Source of the DNA: Planotetraspora phitsanulokensis
GTDB taxonomy: Bacteria > Actinomycetota > Actinomycetes > Streptosporangiales > Streptosporangiaceae
Direction: 5' to 3'
DNA: 64,000 nucleotides
NCBI RefSeq assembly: GCF_016863295.1
Contig: NZ_BOOP01000045.1
Location: forward strand, 28,691 to 92,690
Part shown: positions 16,959-25,556 of the stretch, piece by piece
How the letters are laid out: every line of letters begins with the position of its first letter
Position numbering within the stretch: position 1 is the first letter of the stretch
Program-made: the position numbers and the translations under genes
The notes under the pieces: generated by a model
What the model saw: the letters and a program-made list of their open reading frames with translations, nothing else
What the model was told of the DNA's origin: nothing
Database searches by the model: none

Positions 16959-17004
16959 CCGTCCATCCTGTGAAGAACATCGCCGGAATCCGGCGGGGAC
17001 GACG

Positions 17005-17502
17005 TCAGGAGATCTTGCCGGATATGTCGTCGCTCTTCCTGCCCGCCTTGTCGACGGTCTCCTTGGCCTGTTCTCCGCTCCACTTCGTGGTGTCGGAAAC
17101 GCCCTCCCGCATGTTGTCCTTCATGGTGTCCGTCCAACGCTGGGCGTTGTTGCGGTACATGATGGCGCCGATGGCGCCGATCGCCGCGCCGGTGAGCAGC
17201 GCGAGCATCGGCCATCTGCGGCGGGATCTCGAGGGCGGCACGTCGACCCGGCGGGACATTTCGGCGAGGAACGCGCTCACCATCGGCGCGAGCTGTTCCT
17301 CGACGGAATGCGAGGCCTGGTCGAGCTTGGGCGCCGCCCAGATCCTGGCGTCCTCGAGGCGGTGGGCGGCCACATCGCGAGCCGTCTCCGCCATCGGGCT
17401 CACTCTGCGGCCGGCCTTCCTGGCCTGCCCTTTCATCAGCCCGAGCCACGCCTGCGGCGCCATCGCCTCGGTGTGGCGCCTTTTCTTCATTGTCAGGGAC
17501 AC
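17005..17502 (-). CDS. Membrane-anchored protein, YtxH-like, unknown function
   Basis: A 165-residue protein. A basic N-terminal half (KKRRH, KGQARKAGRR) is followed by a helical segment. One transmembrane helix at about 100-117 (MLALLTGAAIGAIGAIMY) is next, then a charged amphipathic tail with WTDTMKDNMREGVSDTTKW and GEQAKETVDKAG. The GTG at 17502 is chosen because GGGGAGG lies six bases upstream. Coiled-coil tails like this occur in YtxH and CsbD-like stress proteins, but no function can be given. It lies divergent from ppiA. Confidence 0.65.
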   Translation of the reverse strand: MSLTMKKRRHTEAMAPQAWLGLMKGQARKAGRRVSPMAETARDVAAHRLEDARIWAAPKLDQASHSVEEQLAPMVSAFLAEMSRRVDVPPSRSRRRWPMLALLTGAAIGAIGAIMYRNNAQRWTDTMKDNMREGVSDTTKWSGEQAKETVDKAGRKSDDISGKIS

Positions 17503-17643
17503 AATCAACCTCCCCTGTCGACGGGGCCCTGTGACGACCCCCTTCCCGTGTGATTGCGGCTCAATCCTGGGCAGGTCGGGGAGCCACGCTGGATACCCTG
17601 TTCAGCGGACAACTAACACCTGTACATAAGGGGGCGGCCTCCG

Positions 17644-18174
17644 ATGGCTGAGAACCTCATCGCGAACCTGCGCACCAACCGCGGCACGATCCGTGTCAAG
17701 CTCTTCCCGAACCAGGCGCCCAAGACGGTTCGCAACTTCGTCGAACTCGCCGAGGGCACCCGCGAGTGGACCCACCCGGAGACGGGCGCGAAGACGACCG
17801 ACAAGCTGTACGACGGCACGATCTTCCACCGGGTCATCAGCGGCTTCATGATCCAGGGCGGCGACCCCCTGGGCCAGGGCATCGGCGGTCCCGGCTACAG
17901 CTTCGACGACGAGATCCACGTCGACAACCAGTTCAACCGGCCCTACCTGCTGGCCATGGCCAACGCGGGCAAGCGGTTCGGCAAGGGCACCAACGGCTCG
18001 CAGTTCTTCATCACGGTCGGCCCGACCCCGCACCTCAACCAGGGCCACACCATCTTCGGCGAGGTCGTCGAGGGCAGCGAGGTCGTGGACGCGATCGCCA
18101 AGACCGAGACCGACGGCCGCGACCGGCCCCTCAACGACGTGATCATCGAAGAGGTCACGATCGAGCGTTCCTGA
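17644..18174 (+). CDS. ppiA: Peptidyl-prolyl cis-trans isomerase, cyclophilin type
   Basis: A 176-residue cytoplasmic cyclophilin that catalyses proline cis-trans isomerisation in protein folding. The conserved core is FHRVISGFMIQGGDP, followed by LLAMANAG, NGSQFFITV and HTIFGEVVEG. No signal peptide is present. It opens the conserved actinobacterial block ppiA-rhomboid-crgA-trpG-pknB. A promoter-like GGATACCCT about 55 bp upstream and the GGGGGCGG leader fit independent expression. Confidence 0.95.
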   Translation: MAENLIANLRTNRGTIRVKLFPNQAPKTVRNFVELAEGTREWTHPETGAKTTDKLYDGTIFHRVISGFMIQGGDPLGQGIGGPGYSFDDEIHVDNQFNRPYLLAMANAGKRFGKGTNGSQFFITVGPTPHLNQGHTIFGEVVEGSEVVDAIAKTETDGRDRPLNDVIIEEVTIERS

Positions 18175-18238
18175 ACCGCTGCGGAGCGTCAGCGGCTTAT
18201 AGGCTGGGAGCGATTGACCTGCCCCTTGAGAGGACGTC

Positions 18239-19105
18239 ATGACCTCCCAGCCCCCGCCGCCGCCGCCTTCGGAGCAACCTCCGGTCCAGCCGGGCGCCGA
18301 GGCCGTGCCCACCTGCTACCGGCATCCGGACCGCGAGACCTACGTGCGCTGCCAGCGCTGCGAACGGCCGATCTGCCCGGACTGCATGCGTGAGGCCTCC
18401 GTCGGCCACCAGTGCGTCGAGTGCGTCCGAGAGGGCAACCAGTCCGTACGGCAGGCACAGGCCCCGATGGGCGGCGCCTATGTCGTCAAGCCGAGGGTCA
18501 CCTGGGCGCTGTTGATCGCGAACGTCCTCGCCTTCGGGCTGCAGTATCTGTTGCCCGGCCGACTCGAGAACGCCTACGCGGTGTCGCCCGTCCACATCTA
18601 CCTCGGCGAGTGGTGGCGGCTGATCACCGGGGCGTTCCTGCACTCGGGATTGATCCACATCGGGTTCAACATGTGGGCGCTCTACATGATCGGCCCGGAG
18701 CTCGAGCGGAGGCTGGGCTCGCTGCGGTTCGCGACGCTGTACCTGCTGTCGGCGCTCGGCGGGTCGGTCGCGATCTACCTGTTCGGGTACGCGGCGGTGG
18801 GCGCCTCAGGCGCGATCTACGGCCTGTTCGGCGCGCTGTTCGTGGTCGCCAAACGGCTCGGGTTCGACGCGCGCGGCGTCCTCTGGGTGCTCGCCATCAA
18901 CGTCGTCATCACCTTCGTGGTGCCCGGCATCAGCTGGCAGGGGCACCTGGGCGGCCTCGTGACCGGAACGCTGGTCGCCGCGGCCTTCGCCTACGCTCCG
19001 GCGAAGAACCGCACCGCGGTCCAGTTCGGCTCTGCGGCCGCCGTCCTCGTCGTCCTCATCCTGCTGGTGACCCAGTTGTCGCCGCTCGCCATATCAGGTC
19101 TTTGA
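18239..19105 (+). CDS. Rhomboid-family intramembrane serine protease with N-terminal zinc finger
   Basis: A 288-residue membrane protease. Residues 1-25 are Pro-rich. Residues 26-65 contain a B-box-like zinc finger (CYRHP, RCQRCERPICPDC, HQCVEC). Seven or so membrane helices follow. The catalytic dyad is Ser in GASGAIYG (about 190) and His in WQGHLGG (about 235); HIGFNMWALYMIG is the usual helix-2 oxyanion region. The family cleaves single-pass membrane proteins within the bilayer; substrates here are unknown. The ATG follows GAGAGGA, with a good TATAGGCT -10 near 18198. Confidence 0.93.
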   Translation: MTSQPPPPPPSEQPPVQPGAEAVPTCYRHPDRETYVRCQRCERPICPDCMREASVGHQCVECVREGNQSVRQAQAPMGGAYVVKPRVTWALLIANVLAFGLQYLLPGRLENAYAVSPVHIYLGEWWRLITGAFLHSGLIHIGFNMWALYMIGPELERRLGSLRFATLYLLSALGGSVAIYLFGYAAVGASGAIYGLFGALFVVAKRLGFDARGVLWVLAINVVITFVVPGISWQGHLGGLVTGTLVAAAFAYAPAKNRTAVQFGSAAAVLVVLILLVTQLSPLAISGL

Positions 19106-19115
19106 GTTCGTGCTG

Positions 19116-19145
19116 CCCACAGGCTGTGGATAAAGCCTGTGGAAA
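19116..19145. promoter_or_regulatory. DnaA-box pair inside an inverted repeat
   Basis: CCACAGGC (19116-19123) and GCCTGTGG (19134-19141) are perfect inverted arms. The loop contains TGTGGATAA (19124-19132), the exact complement of the DnaA box TTATCCACA. A second, weaker box TGTGGAAAG (19137-19145) lies 13 bp downstream in the same orientation. The site sits between the ends of the convergent rhomboid and crgA genes, so it may also serve as a terminator hairpin. Confidence 0.5.
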
Positions 19146-19251
19146 GAATCACTCCGGGAAGTGCCGGGACGGCGGCCACCCAGGCGGCGTCACGGCCTCC
19201 CGGAGGTCTGGACGCCGAAGGGCGCCGGGCTCGGTGTCGGGTGGGCCGTGA

Positions 19252-19497
19252 TCAGCGCCACTTGGTCGACAGGATCACGCCGAAGATGATGAACCCGAAC
19301 CCGACCAGCAGGTTCCAGTTCGTCAGCGCGGACAGACCCGGCATATCGGGAACCACGTAGTACACCGCGATCCACACGATGCCGATGAGCCAGGAGGCGA
19401 CCATGACCGGCGCGAGCCAGCGCGGGCTGACCTTGACCGACTGCGTCTTCTGTGGCGCCGTGTAGACGGCCTTCTTGCGGGTCTTCGACTTGGGCAC
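19252..19497 (-). CDS. crgA: Cell division protein CrgA
   Basis: An 81-residue membrane protein that in mycobacteria and streptomycetes sits at the septum and binds FtsZ/FtsI partners. After a basic N-terminus (PKSKTRKKAVYTAP) come two transmembrane helices, WLAPVMVASWLIGIVWIAVYY and the LLVGFGFIIFGVILS segment, joined by MPGLSALTNWN, the family hallmark. The GTG at 19497 is used because AGGAG lies just upstream; a frame extension of seven residues is unlikely. It is convergent with the rhomboid gene and in the expected position. Confidence 0.93.
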   Translation of the reverse strand: MPKSKTRKKAVYTAPQKTQSVKVSPRWLAPVMVASWLIGIVWIAVYYVVPDMPGLSALTNWNLLVGFGFIIFGVILSTKWR

Positions 19498-19722
19498 GGG
19501 AGTTCTCCTGGTGGGCACCCGCGCGGATGTGCGGGCTTTGTCAGTAGCCTAACCGCTGTTCGGGCGGAGTCCGGAGTAAGAATAGTCGGCGTGGCCGTCC
19601 CAGGGCGATCCCCACATACGCCGCCTGCCCGACCTGCGATGATCTGGACCTTTCCGCAGTGACATGCCTTGATTGCCATAGTCTGGCGGAGTGACCATCG
19701 AGTTCCCGGTCCCGAGGGACGC

Positions 19723-20301
19723 ATGACCGCGATCCGCGTCCTCGTGGTGGACAATCACGACAGCTTCGTCCACACGATCGTCCAGTACCTCCGCGAGTTG
19801 GACGCCGAATGCGACGTCCGGCCACGGGACCATGTCACGGTCGAGGACGCCGACGGCTTCGACGGCGTCCTGATCTCCCCCGGACCCGGCACTCCCGAGG
19901 CCGCCGGGGTCAGCGTGCCCCTCGTGCTGCACTGTGCGGAGCGTGGGCTCCCCCTGCTGGGCGTCTGCCTGGGTCACCAGGCCCTCGCCGTCGCGTACGG
20001 CGGGACCGTCACCCGGGCGCCCGAGCTGATGCACGGCCGTACGAGCCTGATCTCCCATGACGGGAGGGGCGTCTTCGCGGACATTCCCTCACCGGTGACG
20101 ATGACGCGTTATCACTCGCTGGCGGTCGTGCCCGATACCGTGCCGGAGGTCCTCGAGGTCACCGCCACCACCCCCGACGGCGTCGTCATGGGGCTGCGCC
20201 ACCGGAGCGCGCCCCTCGAAGGAGTGCAGTTCCATCCGGAGTCTGTGGTGTCCGAGCACGGCCATCGGCTTCTCGGCAACTGGCTTCGAGGAATCCTGTA
20301 A
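19723..20301 (+). CDS. trpG: Glutamine amidotransferase, anthranilate/aminodeoxychorismate synthase component II
   Basis: A 192-residue class I glutamine amidotransferase that supplies ammonia from glutamine to a TrpE- or PabB-type partner. The start is VLVVDNHDSFVHTI, the oxyanion strand SPGPGTPE, the nucleophile Cys at about 82 in LGVCLGHQ, and the His/Glu pair in FHPES. It is the position-conserved copy next to pknB in actinobacteria. No component I gene is near. The ATG at 19723 follows GAGGG. A strong intrinsic terminator follows the stop. Confidence 0.92.
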   Translation: MTAIRVLVVDNHDSFVHTIVQYLRELDAECDVRPRDHVTVEDADGFDGVLISPGPGTPEAAGVSVPLVLHCAERGLPLLGVCLGHQALAVAYGGTVTRAPELMHGRTSLISHDGRGVFADIPSPVTMTRYHSLAVVPDTVPEVLEVTATTPDGVVMGLRHRSAPLEGVQFHPESVVSEHGHRLLGNWLRGIL

Positions 20302-20336
20302 CGCTTTCCCGCCGCCCGGCGAACATACAGATGAGG

Positions 20337-20376
20337 GCCTCCGCCATTGCCCCCGAGTGGCGGAGGCTCTCTTTTT
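20337..20376 (+). terminator. Intrinsic terminator of trpG
   Basis: GCCTCCGCCA (20337-20346) pairs perfectly with TGGCGGAGGC (20358-20367) over an 11-nt loop, followed by TCTCTTTTT (20368-20376). It stands 35 bp after the trpG stop, in the plus direction. Confidence 0.88.
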
Positions 20377-20493
20377 GCGTCCGGCCACATGTGCGGGCTC
20401 TCTCATCACGACACCGCCCGTGATCACGGTTTTTCCCGCCCGGAGAGTGCGCTCCACCACTGGGACCTGCCGTTCCGCACCTTGCCCGGGACG

Positions 20494-20531
20494 GCGAGAG
20501 GGCCCGCCAGAAAACTGGCGGGCCCTCTCGC
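20494..20531 (-). terminator. Long perfect hairpin at the end of the pknB operon
   Basis: A 17-bp perfect stem with a four-base loop (20494-20510 paired with 20515-20531) lies 11 bp beyond the pknB stop codon on the minus strand. There is no T tract, but the stem stability makes it the likely 3' end of the fhaA/fhaB-pknB transcript. Confidence 0.75.
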
Positions 20532-20541
20532 TGCTGAGGAT

Positions 20542-22398
20542 CTACTGGCCCCCGTTACCGCCACCGGTCCCAGGGTCCGGGGTCTGTCCCGGGTCCGGGG
20601 TCTGTCCCGGGTCCGGAGTCTGTCCCGGGTCCGGGGTCGTCGGCGGCGGCGGCGGCGGAGCCTGAGGCGCGCCCTTGGAGACCGTGATCGTGATCGTGGT
20701 GCCCGGAGCCAGCTTGCCGCTCTGCGGCGACTGGTCGATCACGTTGCCGGCGGGCACCACGGTGCTCTCCGCGGTGACGGTCCTGACGTTGAACCCCGCC
20801 CCCTTGAGAGTGTTCTTCGCGTCCGCTGCCGTCAGCCCGAGGACGCTCGGGACGTCGGCCATCTCCTTCGGCACGTAGAGCCGCACCGACGAGCCCTTGT
20901 TGACCTTGCTGCCGGCCCTGGGGCTGATCTTGAAGACCTGGTCCTGCGGGGTGTTGGACTGCGCGGGCACGACGCTGCCCCTCAGGCCGAGCTCTTCCAG
21001 CTCCGCCTGGGCGTCCTCCGGAGACTTGCCGACCAGATCGTCCGGCACCTCGATCTGCTCCTGGCCCTTGGACAGGATGATCGTGACGGAGGAGTTCGGG
21101 TCGACCTCGGTGTCGGCCTCGGGGTCGGTCTTGATCACCGTGCCCTTGGGCACCTCGTCGCTGAACTCCTCGGTCCCGTAGGTGAACGTGAGCGGGACCG
21201 CCTTCAGCGCCGCCTCGGCCGCCTCCTTCGTCTGGCCCGCGACCGTCGGCACCTTGACCTTCGCGGCGGGGGTGTCGCCACCGCCGCCGAAGGCGAGCCA
21301 CCCGACCCCGACGAAAGCGCCGATGATCAGCAGTGGGATGACGATCCACAGGGTGGTCTTGAGCGCCTTGTTGTCGTTGTCCTGCCGCCGATGCCCGTCG
21401 TAGCGGCCACCCCGCTCCTCCGGCCCGTAGTTGTACTGCGGGATCGCCCGGGTGCCCTGGCCGTTGGGGCCCGCCCCCGCGGCCATGGCCCGGGTGCGGT
21501 CCTGCGCGCCGTAGGAGCCGTAGTTGCTGGCCATCGCCATGGTCTGCGGGTCGACCGGCATGCCGGACATCGCGCGCTGGATGTCCCGGCGCATCTCCTC
21601 GGCGCTCTGGTAGCGCTGGACGGGGTCCTTCGCCATGGCCTTGAGGACGATCGCGTCGGCCCACTTGGGAATCTCCGGGTCGATCCGCGACGGCGGGATC
21701 GGGTCCTCCCGGACATGCTGGTAGGCGATGGCCACGGGCGAGTCGCCGGTGAAGGGCGGCTGGCCGGTCAGCAGTTCGTAGAGCACGCAGCCGGTCGAGT
21801 AGATGTCGCTGCGGGCGTCGACGCGCTCACCGCGGGCCTGCTCGGGGGACAGGTACTGCGCGGTGCCGATCACCTGGGCGGTCTGCGTCATCGTCGCGGC
21901 GGAGTCGGCCATCGCGCGGGCGATGCCGAAGTCCATGACCTTGACCTCGCCGTTGCGGGTCACCATGATGTTCGCCGGTTTGATGTCCCGGTGGACGATG
22001 CCGCCCCTGTGGCTGTAGTCGAGGGCCCTGAGGATGCCGTCGACCAGCTCCGTGGCACGTTCGGGCAGCAGTCGCCTGTCGGCGCGCAGCAGGTCCCGCA
22101 GGGTCCGCCCGTCGACGTACTCCATGACGATGTACGGCACCGGCGTCGCGTCCATCATGTCTTCGCCCGTGTCGTACACGGCGACGACCGACGGATGGTT
22201 CAGCGAGGCGGCCGACTGGGCCTCCCGGCGGAACCTCGCCTGGAAGGTGTGGTCGCGCGCCAGGTCGGAACGGAGCGTCTTGATCGCGACAATACGGTCC
22301 AGCCGGATGTCCCGGGCGCGATACACCTCGGCCATGCCGCCACGCCCGACGACGCCGTCGAGCTGATAGCGTCCACCGAGAAGTCGTGGCTGAGTCAT
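20542..22398 (-). CDS. pknB: Serine/threonine protein kinase PknB with three PASTA domains
   Basis: A 618-residue transmembrane kinase that links muropeptide sensing to cell-wall growth. The kinase domain (10-275) has glycine loop GRGGMAEVY, Lys in VAIKTL, HRDIKPANI, DFG and a Thr-rich activation loop (ATMTQTAQVIGT). A juxtamembrane linker follows, then one TM helix (WIVIPLLIIGAFVGVGWLAF) near 345-365. Three extracellular PASTA domains (about 375-575) follow, against four in mycobacteria. The tail is PPPPPTTPDPGQ with six-residue repeats. The start at 22398 (MTQPRLLGGRY) is conserved; an in-frame GTG 13 codons earlier is possible. It is last in its operon. Confidence 0.95.
   Translation of the reverse strand: MTQPRLLGGRYQLDGVVGRGGMAEVYRARDIRLDRIVAIKTLRSDLARDHTFQARFRREAQSAASLNHPSVVAVYDTGEDMMDATPVPYIVMEYVDGRTLRDLLRADRRLLPERATELVDGILRALDYSHRGGIVHRDIKPANIMVTRNGEVKVMDFGIARAMADSAATMTQTAQVIGTAQYLSPEQARGERVDARSDIYSTGCVLYELLTGQPPFTGDSPVAIAYQHVREDPIPPSRIDPEIPKWADAIVLKAMAKDPVQRYQSAEEMRRDIQRAMSGMPVDPQTMAMASNYGSYGAQDRTRAMAAGAGPNGQGTRAIPQYNYGPEERGGRYDGHRRQDNDNKALKTTLWIVIPLLIIGAFVGVGWLAFGGGGDTPAAKVKVPTVAGQTKEAAEAALKAVPLTFTYGTEEFSDEVPKGTVIKTDPEADTEVDPNSSVTIILSKGQEQIEVPDDLVGKSPEDAQAELEELGLRGSVVPAQSNTPQDQVFKISPRAGSKVNKGSSVRLYVPKEMADVPSVLGLTAADAKNTLKGAGFNVRTVTAESTVVPAGNVIDQSPQSGKLAPGTTITITVSKGAPQAPPPPPPTTPDPGQTPDPGQTPDPGQTPDPGTGGGNGGQ
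20573..20638. repeat. 18-bp tandem repeat in the 3' end of pknB
   Basis: GGGTCCGGGGTCTGTCCC is repeated three times with one base change (20573-20626), followed by a partial fourth copy. It encodes the GQTPDP hexapeptide repeat of the kinase tail. The period is a multiple of three, so copy-number change keeps the frame. Confidence 0.9.
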
Positions 22399-22716
22399 TT
22401 CCTGCACTGTCCCTTGCCGTTCATCTTGGGGTGCCACCGCTGTCCATCATCGGCCCCTTTCCCCATCACGTCTCCTCATTCAGAGGTCTTGTGCCGATTG
22501 GGCCCGGGGGACCGGGAGTATCACCTGGCGTCGCGGTTGAGGCGGGCGTCTGGATGGGGGTCGGAGTCGGGGACGTAGCCGGTGTGGGCGTCCGAATGGA
22601 TGGTGCCGCGGTGCTTACCATAGCCGACCGGGTCGCGTACGGGAGTGCCGACGTCACGTGAGCGGCGATGGCGCCGGTCCGACCTGGTCGCCTGTTCGAC
22701 AACGATTTCATTGAGA
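22399..22716. other. 318-bp pbpA-pknB intergenic region
   Basis: This stretch separates pbpA from pknB, which in relatives are usually close or coupled. A minus-strand frame of 84 codons (22466-22720) overlaps the pbpA stop as ATGA and would give a Thr/Pro-rich peptide. Its third-position GC is much lower than in neighbouring genes, so I treat it as non-coding. A TATGGT box near 22620 on the minus strand may be a separate pknB promoter. Confidence 0.45.
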
Positions 22717-24174
22717 TCATTTCTTGAGCACCGCCTGCATGACGTCATGGGCGATCGGGGCCGCGATGGCACCGCCCGTCGCGTCGTTGCCCGCGCTGCC
22801 GGATTCGACGAAGACCGCGACGGCCACCCGCGGGTTGTCCGCGGGGGCGAACGAGATGAACCACGCGTGCGACGGCTTGCCGGGCGAGGTCTCCGCGGTG
22901 CCGGTCTTGCCGGCCACCGTGATGCCGGGCAACTGGGCCGCGGTGCCGGTGCCGGACCGCACCACGTTCTCCATCATCTTCGTCAGCTCCGAGGCCACCT
23001 CGGGGTCGACCGCCTCGGAGAACTCCTCGGGACTGGTGGAGGTGACCTCGCTGCCGTCAGGTCCCATGACCTTGTTGACGAGGTAGGGCGTCATGACCGT
23101 GCCCTTGTTCGCGATCCCGGCGGCGACCATCGCCATCTGCATCGGCGTCATCTGGTTGCTGCGCTGCCCGATGGAGGTCTGGGCGAGGGCGGTCTCCCCC
23201 TTGTCGGGGCCGATGGTGCTCCCCGCGACGCTCAGCGGGATGGCGAGCTTCTTGCCGACGCCGAACTTCTCCGCCTGCTCCTTCAGCTTGTCGTAGCCGA
23301 GTCCGACGCCGATGATGCCGAAGGGCGTGTTGCAGGAGATGGTCAGCGCCTCGAGCAGCGTGGCCCGGCCGCCGCAGGACTCACCGTGATAGTTGACCAG
23401 CGGCGTGTTGCTGTCCTTGAAGGTCTTCGAGTCCGGCGCGTCGACCATGGTCTCCGCACTCCTGGACGAGTTGTCGCTGAGGAACGCCGCCGACGTGATC
23501 GTCTTGAAGGTGGAGCCCGGTGCGTAGGTCAGGTCGATGGCCCGGTCGAGCAGCGGTTTGTTCGAGTCCTTGTCGAGCTTGTTGTAGGCCTCGTTGACCT
23601 TCGCCTTGTTCGCGAGAGCGAGCGGGTTCGGGTCGTAGGAGGGCACCGAGACCATCGTCAGGATCGCCCCCGAGCGCGGGTCGAGCGCCACGACCGCTCC
23701 CCGCTTGCCCGTGTTCGCCAGGTCCTTGTAGGCGATCTGCTGGGCGGCCACGTTGAGCGTGAGGTCGACGCTGGCGCCCTTGGCCGGCTTGTTGGTGATG
23801 AGGTCGATCGCGCGGCGGACGACGAGGTCGGGGTGGCTGCCGTCGAGGTACTTGCTCTCCGTGCCCTCGATGCCCGTCGCGCTTTCCGGCGCGAAGTAGC
23901 CGACGACGTGGGCGAACGCCTTGCCCTGGGGATACCTCCGCTCGAACCGGTACGTGGGGTCCCCGGTGTCGACCGTCTTGGCCAGCGTCACCTTGCCGTT
24001 GTCGGCGGTGATCCAGCCGCGGTCCACGGCGTAGCGCTCGTAGAAGGACCGCACGTTGCGGTTGTCGTGGCGCAGGCCGTCGGCCTTGACCACCCCCAAA
24101 TACGTCACGTTGGCCATGAGGAGGCCGAACATGAGGAGGCAGGCCACGGCCGCGCGCTTGAGCGTGCCGTTCAT
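22717..24174 (-). CDS. pbpA: Class B penicillin-binding protein PbpA
   Basis: A 485-residue D,D-transpeptidase that cross-links peptidoglycan. Residues 8-28 form the single membrane anchor. The non-catalytic dimerisation region follows, with GIEGTESKYLDGS. The transpeptidase domain carries the catalytic motif STFK near residue 220, SCN near 278 and KTGT near 424. It overlaps rodA by four bases (ATGA), as expected for a partner pair in which RodA polymerises glycan and PbpA cross-links it. In mycobacteria PbpA is localised and phosphorylated under PknB control. Confidence 0.95.
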   Translation of the reverse strand: MNGTLKRAAVACLLMFGLLMANVTYLGVVKADGLRHDNRNVRSFYERYAVDRGWITADNGKVTLAKTVDTGDPTYRFERRYPQGKAFAHVVGYFAPESATGIEGTESKYLDGSHPDLVVRRAIDLITNKPAKGASVDLTLNVAAQQIAYKDLANTGKRGAVVALDPRSGAILTMVSVPSYDPNPLALANKAKVNEAYNKLDKDSNKPLLDRAIDLTYAPGSTFKTITSAAFLSDNSSRSAETMVDAPDSKTFKDSNTPLVNYHGESCGGRATLLEALTISCNTPFGIIGVGLGYDKLKEQAEKFGVGKKLAIPLSVAGSTIGPDKGETALAQTSIGQRSNQMTPMQMAMVAAGIANKGTVMTPYLVNKVMGPDGSEVTSTSPEEFSEAVDPEVASELTKMMENVVRSGTGTAAQLPGITVAGKTGTAETSPGKPSHAWFISFAPADNPRVAVAVFVESGSAGNDATGGAIAAPIAHDVMQAVLKK

Positions 24175-25556
24175 CGCTGCATCACCTGGGTGAGTCCCTC
24201 GTCCTGGATCGCCTGGGGCGGCGGTCGCCGCGCCCCGTCCGACATGCGTACCAGCACCGCGATAAGTATCCAGTTAGCCAGCAGCGCCGACCCGCCGGCC
24301 GACATGAACGGCGTCACGAGTCCCGTCAGCGGGATCAGCCTGGTCACGCCTCCGATGATGATGAACACCTGCCAGGCGAGGATGAACGACAGGCCGCCGG
24401 CCAGCAGTTTCGAGAACGGGTCGCGCGCCGCGAGCGCCGTTCGGAGCCCGCGCTCGACGATCAGCGCGTACACCATGAGGATCGCCATCAGGCCGGTGAG
24501 GCCGAGTTCCTCGCCCGTGGCCGGGAAGATGAAGTCCGAGAACGACAACGGGATGTTCTGAGGATGTCCCTGGCCCAGCCCCGTGCCGAGGATGCCGCCG
24601 GAACCGATGGCGAACAGGCCCTGCATGAGCTGGTAACTGCCGCCCCCCGCGTCGTAGAGCGTGGGGTCCTCCGCGTGCAGCCAGACGTTGAAACGCGCCT
24701 CGACGTGGCTGAAGGCCATTCCGGCCAGTACGGCGCCGCCCACGAAGAGCAGGATTCCGATGAGCACCCATGAAGTGCGCTGGGTGGCGATGTACAACAT
24801 CGCGATGAACGTGCCGAACAGCAGCAGCGAGGTGCCGAGGTCCTTCTCGAGGACCAGCGTGGCGATCGAGAACGCCCACGTGATGAGGACCGGCCCGAGG
24901 TCGCGGGCGCGGGGCAGGTCGATGAACAGCAGGCGGCGCCCGGCGAGGGCCAGCACGTCGCGCTTGGCCACGAGGTAGCCGGCGAAGAAGACGACGAGCG
25001 CGAGCTTGGCGAACTCGCCCGGCTGGATGGAGAAGCCGCCCACGCGGATCCAGATCTTCGCGCCCTGCACCTCGCTCAGGCTGCCGGGCAGGACGGCCGG
25101 GATGGCCATCAGGATCACTCCGACGAACCCCGCCGTGTACGTCATGCGCTGCAAGGCGCGCTGGTCCTTCAACACGATCAAAGTCGCGGAGAACATCACG
25201 ACGCCGAGCGCCGTCCACATGAGCTGGTTGGTGGCGTTGGCCCCCGCGCCCAGCTTTCCGGAGTGCTCGATCCGGTAGATCATGACGATGCCGATGCCGT
25301 TCACCAGCGTCACGAGAGGGAGCAGGAGTGGATCGCCCCACGGGGCGAATCTGGCGAGCACGAGATAGGCGGCGAGCATCAGCGCGCCGAGGCCGAGGCC
25401 GTACGTGAGCATGCCCGAGGGGATCTCGCCGTCCAACCCCAGGCCGACGCTGGCGTAGGCGCCCATGACGATCAGCACGGCGAAGGCCAGCATCGCCAAC
25501 TGGGCCCCGCGCCGCTTTGCGGTCATCGGGACGGGGGCGCCGTCGACAGCACTCAC
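24171..25556 (-). CDS. rodA: SEDS-family peptidoglycan polymerase RodA/FtsW
   Basis: A 461-residue membrane protein of the RodA/FtsW/SpoVE family, the glycosyltransferase that elongates glycan strands from lipid II. Ten or so helices are visible. SEDS markers include GLGQGHPQNIPLSFSDFIF near the C-terminal loop and PATGEELG, which follow the catalytic Asp region, plus GFSIQPGEFAKLAL in the middle. It is coupled by 4-bp overlaps to pstP upstream and pbpA downstream, so it belongs to the wall-growth operon. Confidence 0.95.
   Translation of the reverse strand: MSAVDGAPVPMTAKRRGAQLAMLAFAVLIVMGAYASVGLGLDGEIPSGMLTYGLGLGALMLAAYLVLARFAPWGDPLLLPLVTLVNGIGIVMIYRIEHSGKLGAGANATNQLMWTALGVVMFSATLIVLKDQRALQRMTYTAGFVGVILMAIPAVLPGSLSEVQGAKIWIRVGGFSIQPGEFAKLALVVFFAGYLVAKRDVLALAGRRLLFIDLPRARDLGPVLITWAFSIATLVLEKDLGTSLLLFGTFIAMLYIATQRTSWVLIGILLFVGGAVLAGMAFSHVEARFNVWLHAEDPTLYDAGGGSYQLMQGLFAIGSGGILGTGLGQGHPQNIPLSFSDFIFPATGEELGLTGLMAILMVYALIVERGLRTALAARDPFSKLLAGGLSFILAWQVFIIIGGVTRLIPLTGLVTPFMSAGGSALLANWILIAVLVRMSDGARRPPPQAIQDEGLTQVMQR

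Noticed and set aside
20347..22578. A 743-codon plus-strand reading frame opposite pknB
   Set aside because: pknB is certain from its kinase and PASTA motifs; the opposite frame is a composition artefact.
22466..22720. An 84-codon Thr/Pro-rich frame coupled to pbpA
   Set aside because: The ATGA overlap is suggestive, but third-position GC is far below that of neighbouring genes and no domain is seen; kept as intergenic.
22645..24561. A 638-codon plus-strand reading frame opposite pbpA
   Set aside because: It mirrors the pbpA coding sequence and lacks any recognisable motif.
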